From: an uncultured Pelagibacteraceae bacterium
GTDB lineage: Bacteria > Pseudomonadota > Alphaproteobacteria > Pelagibacterales > Pelagibacteraceae
Reading direction: 5' to 3'
Length of the DNA stretch: 64,000 bases
Assembly (NCBI GenBank): GCA_902599335.1
Contig: CACKFA010000006.1
Coordinates: 44,741 to 108,740 of the forward strand
Below the pieces are notes generated by a model that did no database searches, was not told the DNA's origin, and saw only the letters and a program-made list of their open reading frames with translations. A program made the position numbers and the translations under genes. Positions 37,707 to 46,198 of this stretch are shown one piece after another; within the stretch, counting starts at the first letter, position 1; each line of letters starts with the position of its first letter.

Positions 37707-38712
37707 TCAAAAAGGTCTTTGATTTGATGGATAGCCTAAATTTTTACAAGAGGAAGATTGTGAAGATGTTGATGTACACAAAACAACAGAACTTGCACCA
37801 TTAACTTGAGATTGATTTGATAACTGGCTTATCAGTTCTGAGCAACCACTCCATAAATCATCACAATTGTCAGATTTACCTACATTTGAATATCTAATAA
37901 TAGTATCAGGAATTTCTATACCTTCTTTCGTGGCGTTGTCCATATGATGTCTATAAGGACCAAATTTAAATCTCACACTAGAAGCACCTCCTAATGTATC
38001 ACCAAAATAACTTGAAATTAATTTTCCATCTATCCATAAATGTAAAAAACCTTGTTCAGACCATTTTGCATTAATTATAATATTTACCCACTTACCTTTT
38101 AGTCTTACAAAATTTTGATCTAAATTAATAATATAGTGATCAAAATACAAATATTCAGAACCTGTTTCATTTTTAGTAGCCAAATAGTTTGATGAGTTAA
38201 AGATCCATGAAAATCTATTATCAATTATATTAAATGATGCATCGTGGGTTTTTTCACCTTTCCCATAAAGTTTTTTAAAATCAAATAAACCAATCGTATG
38301 TTTATCTGTTCTTATATCTGCTGGCACAAAATATCCAAGTCTATACCATTTAGTTTTATTTTTTTTTGTAGTTTCTTTATAAGGTTCCATGATTTGAAAT
38401 CGCTGAGCATGACCTGGTATACCCCATCTTGTCCAATCTTTTTCGTGCCCTTCAAATGAGTATTTTAAATTAAATTCTATCCCTTTTTCTTTTACTCCTA
38501 AATAATCTTCAAATTCATCAAAAAATTTATAGATGTTAGGATTTTTGATATTTCTAAGGACGAATACCATCTTATTATCTGACTGTGCTTTAAGTACATA
38601 ATGAGCAAAATCTTTTTTTTTCTTTTTTCTTCATTTTTATATGCCATTTATTTGCATACGAGATTGAAGGAACTAATAATAATATTAATAATATTGACAA
38701 AATTTTTTTCAT
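37707..38712 (-). CDS. exported polysaccharide-lyase-like protein, paralog 2, frameshifted near N-terminus
   Basis: The body (38570 to 37707, 287 codons) shares the family pattern: FNLKYSFEGHEKDWTRWG, KTKWYRLGYFVPADIRTDKHT, WVNIIINAKWSEQGFLHLWIDGKLISSYFG and VRFKFGPYRHHMDN. Its signal peptide is in another frame: an ATG at 38712 reads MKKILSILLILLLVPSISYA, then NKWHIKMKKKEKK, and runs out of frame in an A-run of nine (38613-38621). Removing one A joins it to KDFAHYVLKAQSDNKMVFVLRN, giving one continuous protein. So the gene has a single extra base relative to an intact form, through mutation, sequencing error or slippage. The cytoplasmic start at 38570 is not believable as the native one. Confidence 0.6.
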
Positions 38713-38726
38713 AATATTAATATTTT

Positions 38727-39602
38727 TCAATTTTGACTTTCAATTTCTTTGCAAGAATATCCTAGCTCTTGAAGTTTAAGTTTTTTGCATGACTTAGCAT
38801 GTCGAATTTCATCATAATAAGCTATTTGAGTTGGATCTGGCCCAGGTGTTCTAGACATATATGATCTATATATACCAAAATGAAATTCTATTCTTTCACC
38901 CTTTTCTTGCGTTCTGCCTTTGTGGTGAAAAGTAAGTTTACCATTAATCCAAATTTTAAAAAAACCATCTTTTTTGTGTGTCCATTTTGCATTAACTAAA
39001 ATATCATGCCATTTTCCATACATTTCTGACTCGTCTATTAATTTTAATTGCTCGTTGTATCCAAGAATATAACTATCACGATCAATCCAATAACCTCCTC
39101 CATTAAAGTGAGATTGATTTTCGAAAGCAAAAGCGGGGGGATTATCAGCATCATTATGAAATTGAGCTAACATTGTTTTAGCAGGATAAATTACTTTATA
39201 ATCTTCTGGTAGATATAATGACCAAGCTGTCCATGTAGTTTTTTTATTAACGCAACATATTTTCAGCTCAACTCTTTCTCTATCATTTCTGGAATCCCAA
39301 CCCCATCCATTGCCATCTCTAACTTCAAATCTTAATGACTGATTTCCAAATCTAACAGGATGATTATCAGATTTACTAACAATTTTAACTATATGCTCTC
39401 TTTTTGATTTATCTGATTTAAGTATTGCTTTATTGTCAATATGCCATTCGTTCCATGAATCATATTCTTTAACTTTATTAAAACCCTGGGCTATATCTTT
39501 ATTTTTTTTAATTTCTTTAAGGACTTCTTCGACACCTGCAAAACTACTTCCACCTAACAACAAGCTAAGAACTAAGATCGATAAAATTTTTTTCATAAAC
39601 AT
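38727..39602 (-). CDS. exported polysaccharide-lyase-like protein, paralog 3
   Basis: A 291-residue protein with a signal peptide (MKKILSILVLSLLLGGSSFA, the second ATG at 39596 being the better start). It is the closest relative of paralog 1: HPVRFGNQSLRFEVRDGNGW, DSRNDRERVELKICC, WTAWSLYLPEDYKVIYPAKTMLAQFH, GFFKIWINGKLTFHHKGR and EFHFGIYRSYMSRT, ending with KSCKKLKLQELGYSC. The HND/RERxEL and PxDY motifs are those of heparin-lyase-I-type jelly rolls. Likely periplasmic or secreted. It lies 4 bases from paralog 4 and 14 from the start of paralog 2, so all three form one transcript. Confidence 0.65.
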   Translation of the reverse strand: MFMKKILSILVLSLLLGGSSFAGVEEVLKEIKKNKDIAQGFNKVKEYDSWNEWHIDNKAILKSDKSKREHIVKIVSKSDNHPVRFGNQSLRFEVRDGNGWGWDSRNDRERVELKICCVNKKTTWTAWSLYLPEDYKVIYPAKTMLAQFHNDADNPPAFAFENQSHFNGGGYWIDRDSYILGYNEQLKLIDESEMYGKWHDILVNAKWTHKKDGFFKIWINGKLTFHHKGRTQEKGERIEFHFGIYRSYMSRTPGPDPTQIAYYDEIRHAKSCKKLKLQELGYSCKEIESQN

Positions 39603-39606
39603 ATTA

Positions 39607-40572
39607 CTATTTATTTATTTTAATTTCTGGAAGTGGTTTTTTCCACTTAATTGACTTAGATATTTCTTTTCCATAAGTTTTGCTCCTTGAAGAACTTTTT
39701 CTAAAACTTACATAAGAAACAGAATTTTTATTTTCTGATACATAAGAACATTTATCTTGATCTAAAATTTCCTCACATTTTCCGCTAAAGCCAAATTCTT
39801 TGACTGTCAAAGATTGGGTTGGTGTGTCATTTAAAAAAGCATCTTTTAGCCATCTATAAAACCCCCATTTAAATGTATAACCATCACCTATAGTAAAATT
39901 AGGACCATATACTTCAAAAATTTTTTTATTTCCAAGCCAAGCGATTATCTCTCCATTTTCTTTCTTAGAAGCCAAAATTTTAAAACTTAAAGTTCTGTAA
40001 TCATTAAAATAAGAAACTTTACCCAAATCAAATTTATAGCCAACCTTATCGAAATTAGAATTTTCTGGATCTCCTTTTAAATAGAAAACCTCTTTAGTGA
40101 AGTTTAGCTGATGTACAATTCTATCTCCACTAAATTGTAATTTCATCCATGGCAAAAGCCTTGAATTACCTTTATTGGCAATAACTTGAAAAAGGCTTCC
40201 TCCTACTGCAGGATGCGTAGGAAAGTCATTCATTTTAAAAGTATATTTTATATATACAGGTTTCTTAAATTTTCTTGGTTTTTTTTTATTTGCTGTTTCC
40301 CATCTCTGATTTCTTTCACCTGTTCTTTCCCAGTCATTTTTGTGTCCTTTAAATTTTGTATCAAGCGTAATTTTAATTGCTTTACCATCTGAATCTTCAA
40401 AAATAGATAGTGCTTTTTTTTTAGAAATCGACCTTGTATCATTTTTCATCTCTGACTTTGCCTTACCAATTAAAACTTCTTTTTTTAAAAATTTGTAAGG
40501 ATTTTCAGATGCTGCAAATAACTGAGTGGTAAAAATAATTGTTAGTATTACAAAAGTAATAAATTTTTTCAT
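39607..40572 (-). CDS. exported polysaccharide-lyase-like protein, paralog 4
   Basis: A 321-residue protein with a signal peptide (MKKFITFVILTIIFTTQLFA) and a more divergent version of the same fold: AIKITLDTKFKGHKNDWERTGERNQRWE, PVYIKYTFKMNDFPTHPAVGGSLFQV, ENGEIIAWLGNKKIFEVYG and YTFKWGFYRWLKDAFLNDTPTQ, ending with SGKCEEILDQDKCS as in paralog 1. The shared GHKNDWERTG block resembles GHEKDWTRWG of paralog 2, so these two form one branch. Function unproven. It lies 38 bases after the DUF1501 gene on the same strand. Confidence 0.6.
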   Translation of the reverse strand: MKKFITFVILTIIFTTQLFAASENPYKFLKKEVLIGKAKSEMKNDTRSISKKKALSIFEDSDGKAIKITLDTKFKGHKNDWERTGERNQRWETANKKKPRKFKKPVYIKYTFKMNDFPTHPAVGGSLFQVIANKGNSRLLPWMKLQFSGDRIVHQLNFTKEVFYLKGDPENSNFDKVGYKFDLGKVSYFNDYRTLSFKILASKKENGEIIAWLGNKKIFEVYGPNFTIGDGYTFKWGFYRWLKDAFLNDTPTQSLTVKEFGFSGKCEEILDQDKCSYVSENKNSVSYVSFRKSSSRSKTYGKEISKSIKWKKPLPEIKINK

Positions 40573-40610
40573 TTACTTTTTTTGATTATTGTATGATTTT
40601 TTTTCATGAA

Positions 40611-41762
40611 TTAAGCTTTAAAAAGCTTATCTGATAAGTTTGTTAAATTTTCTCCCCAGAAAACTTCTTTAGTGATTTTTTTGAAATCTACGTCAAAGAC
40701 TGTAGACATTGCAGAAGCATAAATTGCTCTTGAGTCTATTGTAGAATTTAAGTCTCTTCCTTCAAATAATTCTTTTTTCTTTAATCCTGGCCAATCAGCA
40801 TGAACTTGTGCTTTTTTAACAAGTCCTCCTGCCATTAAAATGGCTGAGCCATAACCATGCTCTGTTCCATTACTACTGTTTTGTTTAATTGTTCTTCCAA
40901 ACTCTGTAAGTGTTAAAACTAAAGTATTATTAAATGCCTCTTCAGACATGGAAGATTTTAAAGATCTAACAATGTTATCATAATCTGATAGGCAATCTGC
41001 ATGAGCTCCATCTGTTGCTCCTTGTGCAGCATGCGTGTCGAAACCATCCACTTCAAATACCGCAACTTTAGGTCCATCTGGTTTTGATAATTCTGTACCA
41101 GCACTTGAAGCTAATATCCAAGCATCATCTCTTGATCTATTGTTAAAATCTCTTGATAAAATTATTTCAAGATTGTCACTTAATAATTTTTCATCGTGCT
41201 CTTTATATGCTTGTTTTATTAATTCTAGAGTAGCAGGATATGGCAAGCTACGACCTACAGGAAAATAATTATTATTCATTGGAACACCTCTGATTAATAG
41301 AGGCATAGGGAGAGCCAAAGCTAATCCTTGCCCTGTTAGTCCAGCTGTTTTCATGCCTCTTCCAAGCCAACCTGTTTTTTCTTGGTAAGGTATTTTACCG
41401 CCTGACTCCATTAAATTTTGACCATCAAAATGTGATCTACCTGTGTAAGGGATATTTGTTGCATGGACAGCTGCACTTAAATTTTGATCCCAAAGACTTT
41501 TGAATGTTTTTAATGCTGGATGTAAATCAAAATCTGTCGTTAAATTTAAAGTTCTATCAAGATTGATTTTACTTCTCAATTTCTCAAAATTTTTGTCACC
41601 TTTAACTGGAATAGCACATAGACCATCCATTCCTCCACGTAACATTATTATTACCAAATTTTTCTTTTTACCTGAATTTGCATAACTATGAGCACTGAAA
41701 CCAGCAAAATATAGCGAGGTTAAAGCTGTAGTTTTTAAAAAATCTCTTCTTGATATCTTCAT
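40611..41762 (-). CDS. DUF1501 family protein with Tat signal
   Basis: A 383-residue protein with a twin-arginine signal at the N-terminus (SRRDFLKTTALTSLYFAGFSAHSYA), so it should be exported folded. The DUF1501 landmarks follow: LVIIMLRGGMDGLCAIPV, DFDLHPALKTFKSLWDQ, NIPYTGRSHFDGQNLMESG, KVAVFEVDGFDTHAAQG and the C-terminal LVLTLTEFGRTIKQNSSNGTEHGYGSAILMAGG. The fold is related to the alkaline phosphatase/sulfatase superfamily, but the biochemical role is unknown. It overlaps the DUF1800 gene by 4 bases; the two families nearly always occur as a pair. Confidence 0.92.
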   Translation of the reverse strand: MKISRRDFLKTTALTSLYFAGFSAHSYANSGKKKNLVIIMLRGGMDGLCAIPVKGDKNFEKLRSKINLDRTLNLTTDFDLHPALKTFKSLWDQNLSAAVHATNIPYTGRSHFDGQNLMESGGKIPYQEKTGWLGRGMKTAGLTGQGLALALPMPLLIRGVPMNNNYFPVGRSLPYPATLELIKQAYKEHDEKLLSDNLEIILSRDFNNRSRDDAWILASSAGTELSKPDGPKVAVFEVDGFDTHAAQGATDGAHADCLSDYDNIVRSLKSSMSEEAFNNTLVLTLTEFGRTIKQNSSNGTEHGYGSAILMAGGLVKKAQVHADWPGLKKKELFEGRDLNSTIDSRAIYASAMSTVFDVDFKKITKEVFWGENLTNLSDKLFKA

Positions 41763-43195
41763 GCTTTTAAAAACTCCGGGTGGTTAAAAAGTAGAGTATG
41801 TTTTTCAACAGATCTATTTTTTTGATTTAAGTATTTCATTATTTTACTTGGGTTGTCAAAATTATTTTCAACCATTTTCACATAATATTCTGTATTTTTA
41901 TTATTTTCCATTTTAGCAAAATTATAACTTGCTTTTGCATACACCAGTCTTCTAATTAATAATTCAGGAGAAATCCAATCAGCGGAATGGTCTGACCAAC
42001 CATTTGGTTGTTTTGCTCTGTAAGGATGGTGGCCAATATTTTGTAATAACCACTCAGGTTCTCTTTGCGAGTCAAATGGTCTTTGACCTAGCTCGTATTT
42101 ATCCATTAGATCTGGCGATGGCGGCCAATTTAAATCTGCAATTTTTGCAACCTGAATTAACCAATTCTCAGGCGTTTGAAATTTTTTATATTTATCATTG
42201 TATTCAAAAGCTACTTTAATTGCTGCTTTATGAATTTCAGGAATAAATCCATCAGATTTTTTAAAGGCATCAATGATTGGCTGCTTCATCTCTTTTGTAG
42301 GTTCATCTGTGATTAAAAATCTACAAAGTCTTTCTGCAACAAAATCTCTACAATTAGGATGATTAACTAAATCTTTAATTACAATAGCTAATGCTTTTTT
42401 ACCCTTTTTATATTCTTTTCCTAATACATTTTTTTTACCTCTTTGATGATATTCAGAGTTAAACCAGACATTGCCTGTTTCCAGATTTTTTTTACTCCAT
42501 CTATGTTGCCAGCCAGTCATTATATACGCTAGTTGAATTACATCTTCTTGGGTATAGCCAGCTTTTGGTGAAACAGTATGAAGCTCTAAAAGTTCTCTTG
42601 CATGGTTTTCATTGATTGTTGCAGGCTCTTTTTTTCTTCTTCTCCAATCTTCACTTGCTGTAACACTTTTAGGACCAGCACTTTCACTATTATCTAGATG
42701 ATGGATCATGGCCCAAGAAGTCGTTACATCATAAACCATTTTTTCAAAAGTTTGACTTAAATTAGGTCGAATTATTTCTCTTTGATATGGGCCAGTTGAA
42801 TAATTTGCTAAAAAATCTTTTTCGCTGATAGCAAAAAAGTTTCCCCAAAACATCCACAGTTTTGCTAAAACTGGATGACTACTATTAATTCCTTCATTGT
42901 GTCTGATCGAAATTTCCAATGATTCCCAAAACTTTTGACCAGTTTTGTGTCTAAGTATATCTTTATGAGTTTTGTATAGTGTTTTGTTATCCTTATACTT
43001 TTTTCTTAATACTTTTCTGTCACCATAAACCCAGTCTCTATAATGTTTTCTTAGTTCTTTTTCGGAATATATTTTACCTTTCCAAGATAATTCTGGTACA
43101 TCATTTACTTGATCAAGGGCCCACTTCAAAGGATCAGAGGGAGCTTGCTCATTGGGTCCAACACCGAAAGCAACTTTTCTAAAAAAGTTTTTCAT
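41759..43195 (-). CDS. DUF1800 family protein
   Basis: A 478-residue protein with the DUF1800 signature NENHARELLELHTVSPKAGYTQEDVIQLAYIMTGWQ, preceded by RHNEGINSSHPVLAKLWMFWGNFFAISEKD, and followed by FVAERLCRFLITDEPTKE and LIQVAKIADLNWPPSPDLMDKYELGQRPFD. It has no obvious signal peptide, only a short FFRKVAFGVGP start, so co-export with the Tat-targeted DUF1501 partner is one possibility. Function unknown. It lies two bases downstream of a glycosyltransferase gene. Confidence 0.92.
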   Translation of the reverse strand: MKNFFRKVAFGVGPNEQAPSDPLKWALDQVNDVPELSWKGKIYSEKELRKHYRDWVYGDRKVLRKKYKDNKTLYKTHKDILRHKTGQKFWESLEISIRHNEGINSSHPVLAKLWMFWGNFFAISEKDFLANYSTGPYQREIIRPNLSQTFEKMVYDVTTSWAMIHHLDNSESAGPKSVTASEDWRRRKKEPATINENHARELLELHTVSPKAGYTQEDVIQLAYIMTGWQHRWSKKNLETGNVWFNSEYHQRGKKNVLGKEYKKGKKALAIVIKDLVNHPNCRDFVAERLCRFLITDEPTKEMKQPIIDAFKKSDGFIPEIHKAAIKVAFEYNDKYKKFQTPENWLIQVAKIADLNWPPSPDLMDKYELGQRPFDSQREPEWLLQNIGHHPYRAKQPNGWSDHSADWISPELLIRRLVYAKASYNFAKMENNKNTEYYVKMVENNFDNPSKIMKYLNQKNRSVEKHTLLFNHPEFLKA

Positions 43196-43197
43196 AT

Positions 43198-44067
43198 TTA
43201 TTTTATTTTATCAATATCGTGAATATTTGTTAAGGAATTATTAAATTCTTCAATATTCTCTCTTAAAGCTAAACTAGAAATTGAATAAATCATTATCAAT
43301 AACAAAACTAATGGCAATGAAGTAATTACTGAGGCGTAACTTTTGATGAGTAGTATATAAAAAATAATAAATAAAGCTGATCTAATTAAAACAGTTTTTC
43401 TAAACACACTAATAATTGAAAGAGAATGCTTTAATAAATTAAAAAAACTCATCTGAGATGGACCAAAATACCTTTTACCTCTAATTGAGGGCATGCTTAT
43501 TAAATCTTTATCTATTTTTTTTAAAGATCCAGAAAAACTATTCCAGGTAGCTTTTTCATCTAACATTTTTTTTACCGATGTTTTTGATAAACACGTAAAA
43601 TTACCAAATTTAATTGATTGTCCCGTAAATGCTAAAGTTAGAAATTTATGAAATTGGTAGCAGGTTTTAAAAATTAGACCCTCAGATCTTTTTACCCTCT
43701 CGCCTATTAAAGATTTTTCACCAGATTGTTTAGAAAGTTCAATAAAATTTTTGATTTCTTCAGGCCTATCTTCTCCATCACCATCCATAGGAATTACAAA
43801 ATCAAATTCTTTTTTCTCAAAGATATATTTTAAGCCTGATGCAATACATCTCGCATGACCTCTGTTTTCTTTCATATTAACTATCTCAATTGAATTGATA
43901 TTCTCAATATTTGGGTAGTTATCAACTATCTGTTGAGAAGAAGCATCATTTATCACAACTAAAGATATCTCATGATCTAAATCTTTAATTTCATTATTAA
44001 TATTCTCAATCAGTATTTTTAAAGACTCTCTGTCGTTATAAATTGGAATTAAAATTACGTATTTCAT
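43198..44067 (-). CDS. family 2 glycosyltransferase with C-terminal membrane segment
   Basis: A 289-residue GT2 protein: YVILIPIYNDRESLKILIENINNE, LVVINDASSQQIVDNYP, MKENRGHARCIASGLKYIF and the metal motif VIPMDGDGEDRPEEIKNFI. Two to three hydrophobic segments occur after residue 230, as in polyprenyl-phosphate glycosyltransferases. It therefore probably loads a sugar on a lipid carrier. It ends one base before the next gene start on the same strand, in series with the ArnT-like gene, which would be the natural user of a lipid-linked sugar. Confidence 0.85.
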   Translation of the reverse strand: MKYVILIPIYNDRESLKILIENINNEIKDLDHEISLVVINDASSQQIVDNYPNIENINSIEIVNMKENRGHARCIASGLKYIFEKKEFDFVIPMDGDGEDRPEEIKNFIELSKQSGEKSLIGERVKRSEGLIFKTCYQFHKFLTLAFTGQSIKFGNFTCLSKTSVKKMLDEKATWNSFSGSLKKIDKDLISMPSIRGKRYFGPSQMSFFNLLKHSLSIISVFRKTVLIRSALFIIFYILLIKSYASVITSLPLVLLLIMIYSISSLALRENIEEFNNSLTNIHDIDKIK

Positions 44068-45390
44068 CTATCTTGATCCTACACAAACACTATCAAGACA
44101 CATATAATCTTTCAATTGATCAAGTTTTTCTCTCTCAACAAATCCATCCCAAACTGGTCTTGATTTTAAATGATATGATAAATTTCCAGCATTCCACTCA
44201 TCACCCAAAACTACATTTATTTTGGAATCAAATTGTTGATCCCAGGCGTATTGAGTTTTTATTGCAATTTCTTTGCCTGGATAATCAGTTCTCTTATCGT
44301 CTTTTGAAATTGAAACATAAGCGTAAAGTGCAGGTGATAAGAAGAAAAAGAAAATAAACCCAATCATGAATGGTTTTAATTTTTTAAGATTAACTTGAGC
44401 TTGTAACAAATAAACAAACAGTGTACCAAAAAATAAATAAAAAGGCGTCATCCACATAGTTCTAATTTTTGATCCAGTAACCAAAGAAGTTAAAAATATT
44501 AAAAATATTGGCAAAATATTAATTGCTAATAAAAATAGTAGTTTTTTATCCTTAAAATTTAAACTTAATTTAATTTTTTTAACCAATAACCTGCATAATA
44601 TTAAAAATGGAATTATTATTCCTACTTGTTTCAATAAAAAAATTGTTGGAAATTTAATATGATCAATAAAACTAGATTGTTCTAATCCAGTTCTAGCTAA
44701 TCCGTATGTAATGGTAATAAACTCATTACTATTCAACCAAATTAAATGTGGAACTAAAACTACTAAAAAAACTTCAATAGTAATTAGATATTTAAAATCA
44801 AATTTTCTCTCATTTTTTAAAAATATTAAATAAATAAATAATAGATCGATAGAAACTAGCAGATAAAGAAATAGATATTTTGATAAAAAACCAAAAGCAG
44901 CAAAAAGACCTACTAGAAAACAATCTAAAAACTTTATTTCTTTGTCACTATATATTTTCCAGGAATAATAAACTGTTAAAGACCAGAAAGGTAATTGACA
45001 TATATTTACGTTAAATTCTGGTGTAGTGAAGTTATAAAAATAAATTGCTTCAATTAATAATACAGAAATTAAACCTAATATTTTATTTTTAAATATTTCA
45101 TTTGAAAATTTAAAAACATAATAAAAGGAAATAATTACAAAAATTTGACTTAATAAATAATATACCCAATCTTGAGTTCCAAAAATTTGAAAAAATATTT
45201 CTAAAACAAAAGCACTCATCGGTGGATGTTTATTGAAACCCCAATCTAAATTACTTCCCCAAGCTAACGCTTCGATAGTATCCAATGGTAAATTATGATT
45301 TGAGAGTGATGGAATCAAAGTCCAAAGAAATAGATGGGCTGTAACAAAAATATAAAAAACATTATCAATATTTTTGTTATTAATAGTCAT
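44068..45390 (-). CDS. ArnT/PMT-like membrane glycosyltransferase (GT39-type fold)
   Basis: A 440-residue, roughly 11-helix membrane protein of the GT-C class. The first periplasmic loop has the family DxE-type motif in LPLDTIEALAWGSNLDWGFNKHPPMSAFVLEIF, like the ArnT/PMT catalytic loop. The C-terminus is a small periplasmic domain with two cysteines (CLDSVCVGSR). It probably moves a sugar from a lipid carrier to an envelope acceptor. First gene of the leftward set GT39-GT2-DUF1800-DUF1501-lyases, divergent from dksA. Confidence 0.85.
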   Translation of the reverse strand: MTINNKNIDNVFYIFVTAHLFLWTLIPSLSNHNLPLDTIEALAWGSNLDWGFNKHPPMSAFVLEIFFQIFGTQDWVYYLLSQIFVIISFYYVFKFSNEIFKNKILGLISVLLIEAIYFYNFTTPEFNVNICQLPFWSLTVYYSWKIYSDKEIKFLDCFLVGLFAAFGFLSKYLFLYLLVSIDLLFIYLIFLKNERKFDFKYLITIEVFLVVLVPHLIWLNSNEFITITYGLARTGLEQSSFIDHIKFPTIFLLKQVGIIIPFLILCRLLVKKIKLSLNFKDKKLLFLLAINILPIFLIFLTSLVTGSKIRTMWMTPFYLFFGTLFVYLLQAQVNLKKLKPFMIGFIFFFFLSPALYAYVSISKDDKRTDYPGKEIAIKTQYAWDQQFDSKINVVLGDEWNAGNLSYHLKSRPVWDGFVEREKLDQLKDYMCLDSVCVGSR

Positions 45391-45419
45391 TTATAAATAT
45401 TTATAACAATTAAGCTTGC

Positions 45420-45447
45420 TTGACACCCCTAATTTGCTGAATATACT
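45420..45447 (+). promoter_or_regulatory. putative sigma-70 promoter of dksA
   Basis: A perfect -35 box TTGACA (45420-45425) and a -10 box TATACT (45442-45447) are spaced by 16 bases. The implied start is about 15 bases before the dksA ATG. A GC-rich discriminator (CCGAGCG) follows the -10 box, a feature of stringently controlled promoters. Confidence 0.75.
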
Positions 45448-45468
45448 CCGAGCGATTAAAATTACGCT

Positions 45469-45984
45469 ATGCCAAAGACAGCTAAAGCAAAGAAAAAAGT
45501 ATCAAAACCTAAAACAAAAGTTGTAAGCAAACCAAAACCAACTTCAGCTAAAGTTGCCTCTAAAGGACCTGTAAAAATTTCAAGAACTTATGTTCCAAAA
45601 GACACTGAAAAATATATGTGTGAAAAACATAAAGTTTATTTCAGAATGAGACTAACTGAGTGGAAGAAGGAACTAATCAAAGCTAACAATGAAGCACTTT
45701 ATAATGGCGCGATGGATGACAATAATATTTCTGCTGATATTGTTGACCAGGCTAACTCGTATATTGACAGCAATGTAGAAATGAAAGCAATCAATAGACA
45801 AATTAAATTAATTTCAGAAATTGATAAAGCGTTGAGAAGAATTAGAGAAGACACTTATGGTTATTGTTTGGATACGGCAGAGCCAATTGGATTAAAAAGA
45901 TTAATGGCAAGACCTGTTGCCAAGTACACAATTGCAGCACAAGAGAAGCATGAAAAAGAAGAAAAAGTTCATGCAGATGATTAG
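45469..45984 (+). CDS. dksA: DksA-type transcription factor with reduced zinc site
   Basis: A 171-residue RNA polymerase secondary-channel factor, partner of ppGpp. The coiled-coil tip motif DxxDxA is present as D90-I-V-D93-Q-A95, and the C-terminal part reads RIREDTYGYCLDTAEPIGLKRLMARPVAKYT, aligned to the DksA zinc finger. Only one of the four zinc cysteines (C133) remains, so it should not bind zinc in the usual way; alphaproteobacterial DksA proteins with fewer cysteines are known. The first 35 residues form an unusual basic, Lys/Pro-rich extension. Confidence 0.92.
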   Translation: MPKTAKAKKKVSKPKTKVVSKPKPTSAKVASKGPVKISRTYVPKDTEKYMCEKHKVYFRMRLTEWKKELIKANNEALYNGAMDDNNISADIVDQANSYIDSNVEMKAINRQIKLISEIDKALRRIREDTYGYCLDTAEPIGLKRLMARPVAKYTIAAQEKHEKEEKVHADD

Positions 45985-45986
45985 TA

Positions 45987-46103
45987 ATGAGAAAAAAATT
46001 ATCTAAACAAAACTCAATATCCTTTCTTTTTGCTAAGAAATATATTTATTTTTACTATCCTTTCTTCTGGATTGTGTTGTTGTTATATTTATTTTTAAAA
46101 TGA
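45987..46103 (+). CDS. tiny membrane protein ORF A
   Basis: A 38-codon frame starts two bases after the dksA stop: MRKKLSKQNSISFLFAKKY, then one hydrophobic stretch (YFYYPFFWIVLLLYLFLK). A basic N-terminus plus one helix fits a single-pass inner-membrane protein. It overlaps the next tiny ORF through ATGA (46100-46103). The tight dksA-ORF-ORF spacing supports translation, but no homology is recognised. Confidence 0.5.
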   Translation: MRKKLSKQNSISFLFAKKYIYFYYPFFWIVLLLYLFLK

Positions 46104-46195
46104 ACAAAAAATTAGTTTTAATCATTATTGTAATTGTTGCTATTGAATTTTCTGGTTATGGAATACTTAGTACTCTTTACAGACTGTTTGGATAA
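46100..46195 (+). CDS. tiny membrane protein ORF B
   Basis: A 31-codon frame overlapping ORF A by four bases (ATGA): MNKKLVLIIIVIVAIEFSGYG followed by ILSTLYRLFG. One hydrophobic helix with a basic start. It ends 3 bases before the convergent GST gene. Likely a translated small membrane protein because of the coupling; function unknown. Confidence 0.5.
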   Translation: MNKKLVLIIIVIVAIEFSGYGILSTLYRLFG

Positions 46196-46198
46196 ATT

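Noticed and set aside
31608..45390. CRISPR array or mobile element in the accessory region
   Set aside because: No regularly spaced repeats, no transposase or integrase, and no flanking inverted repeats were seen.
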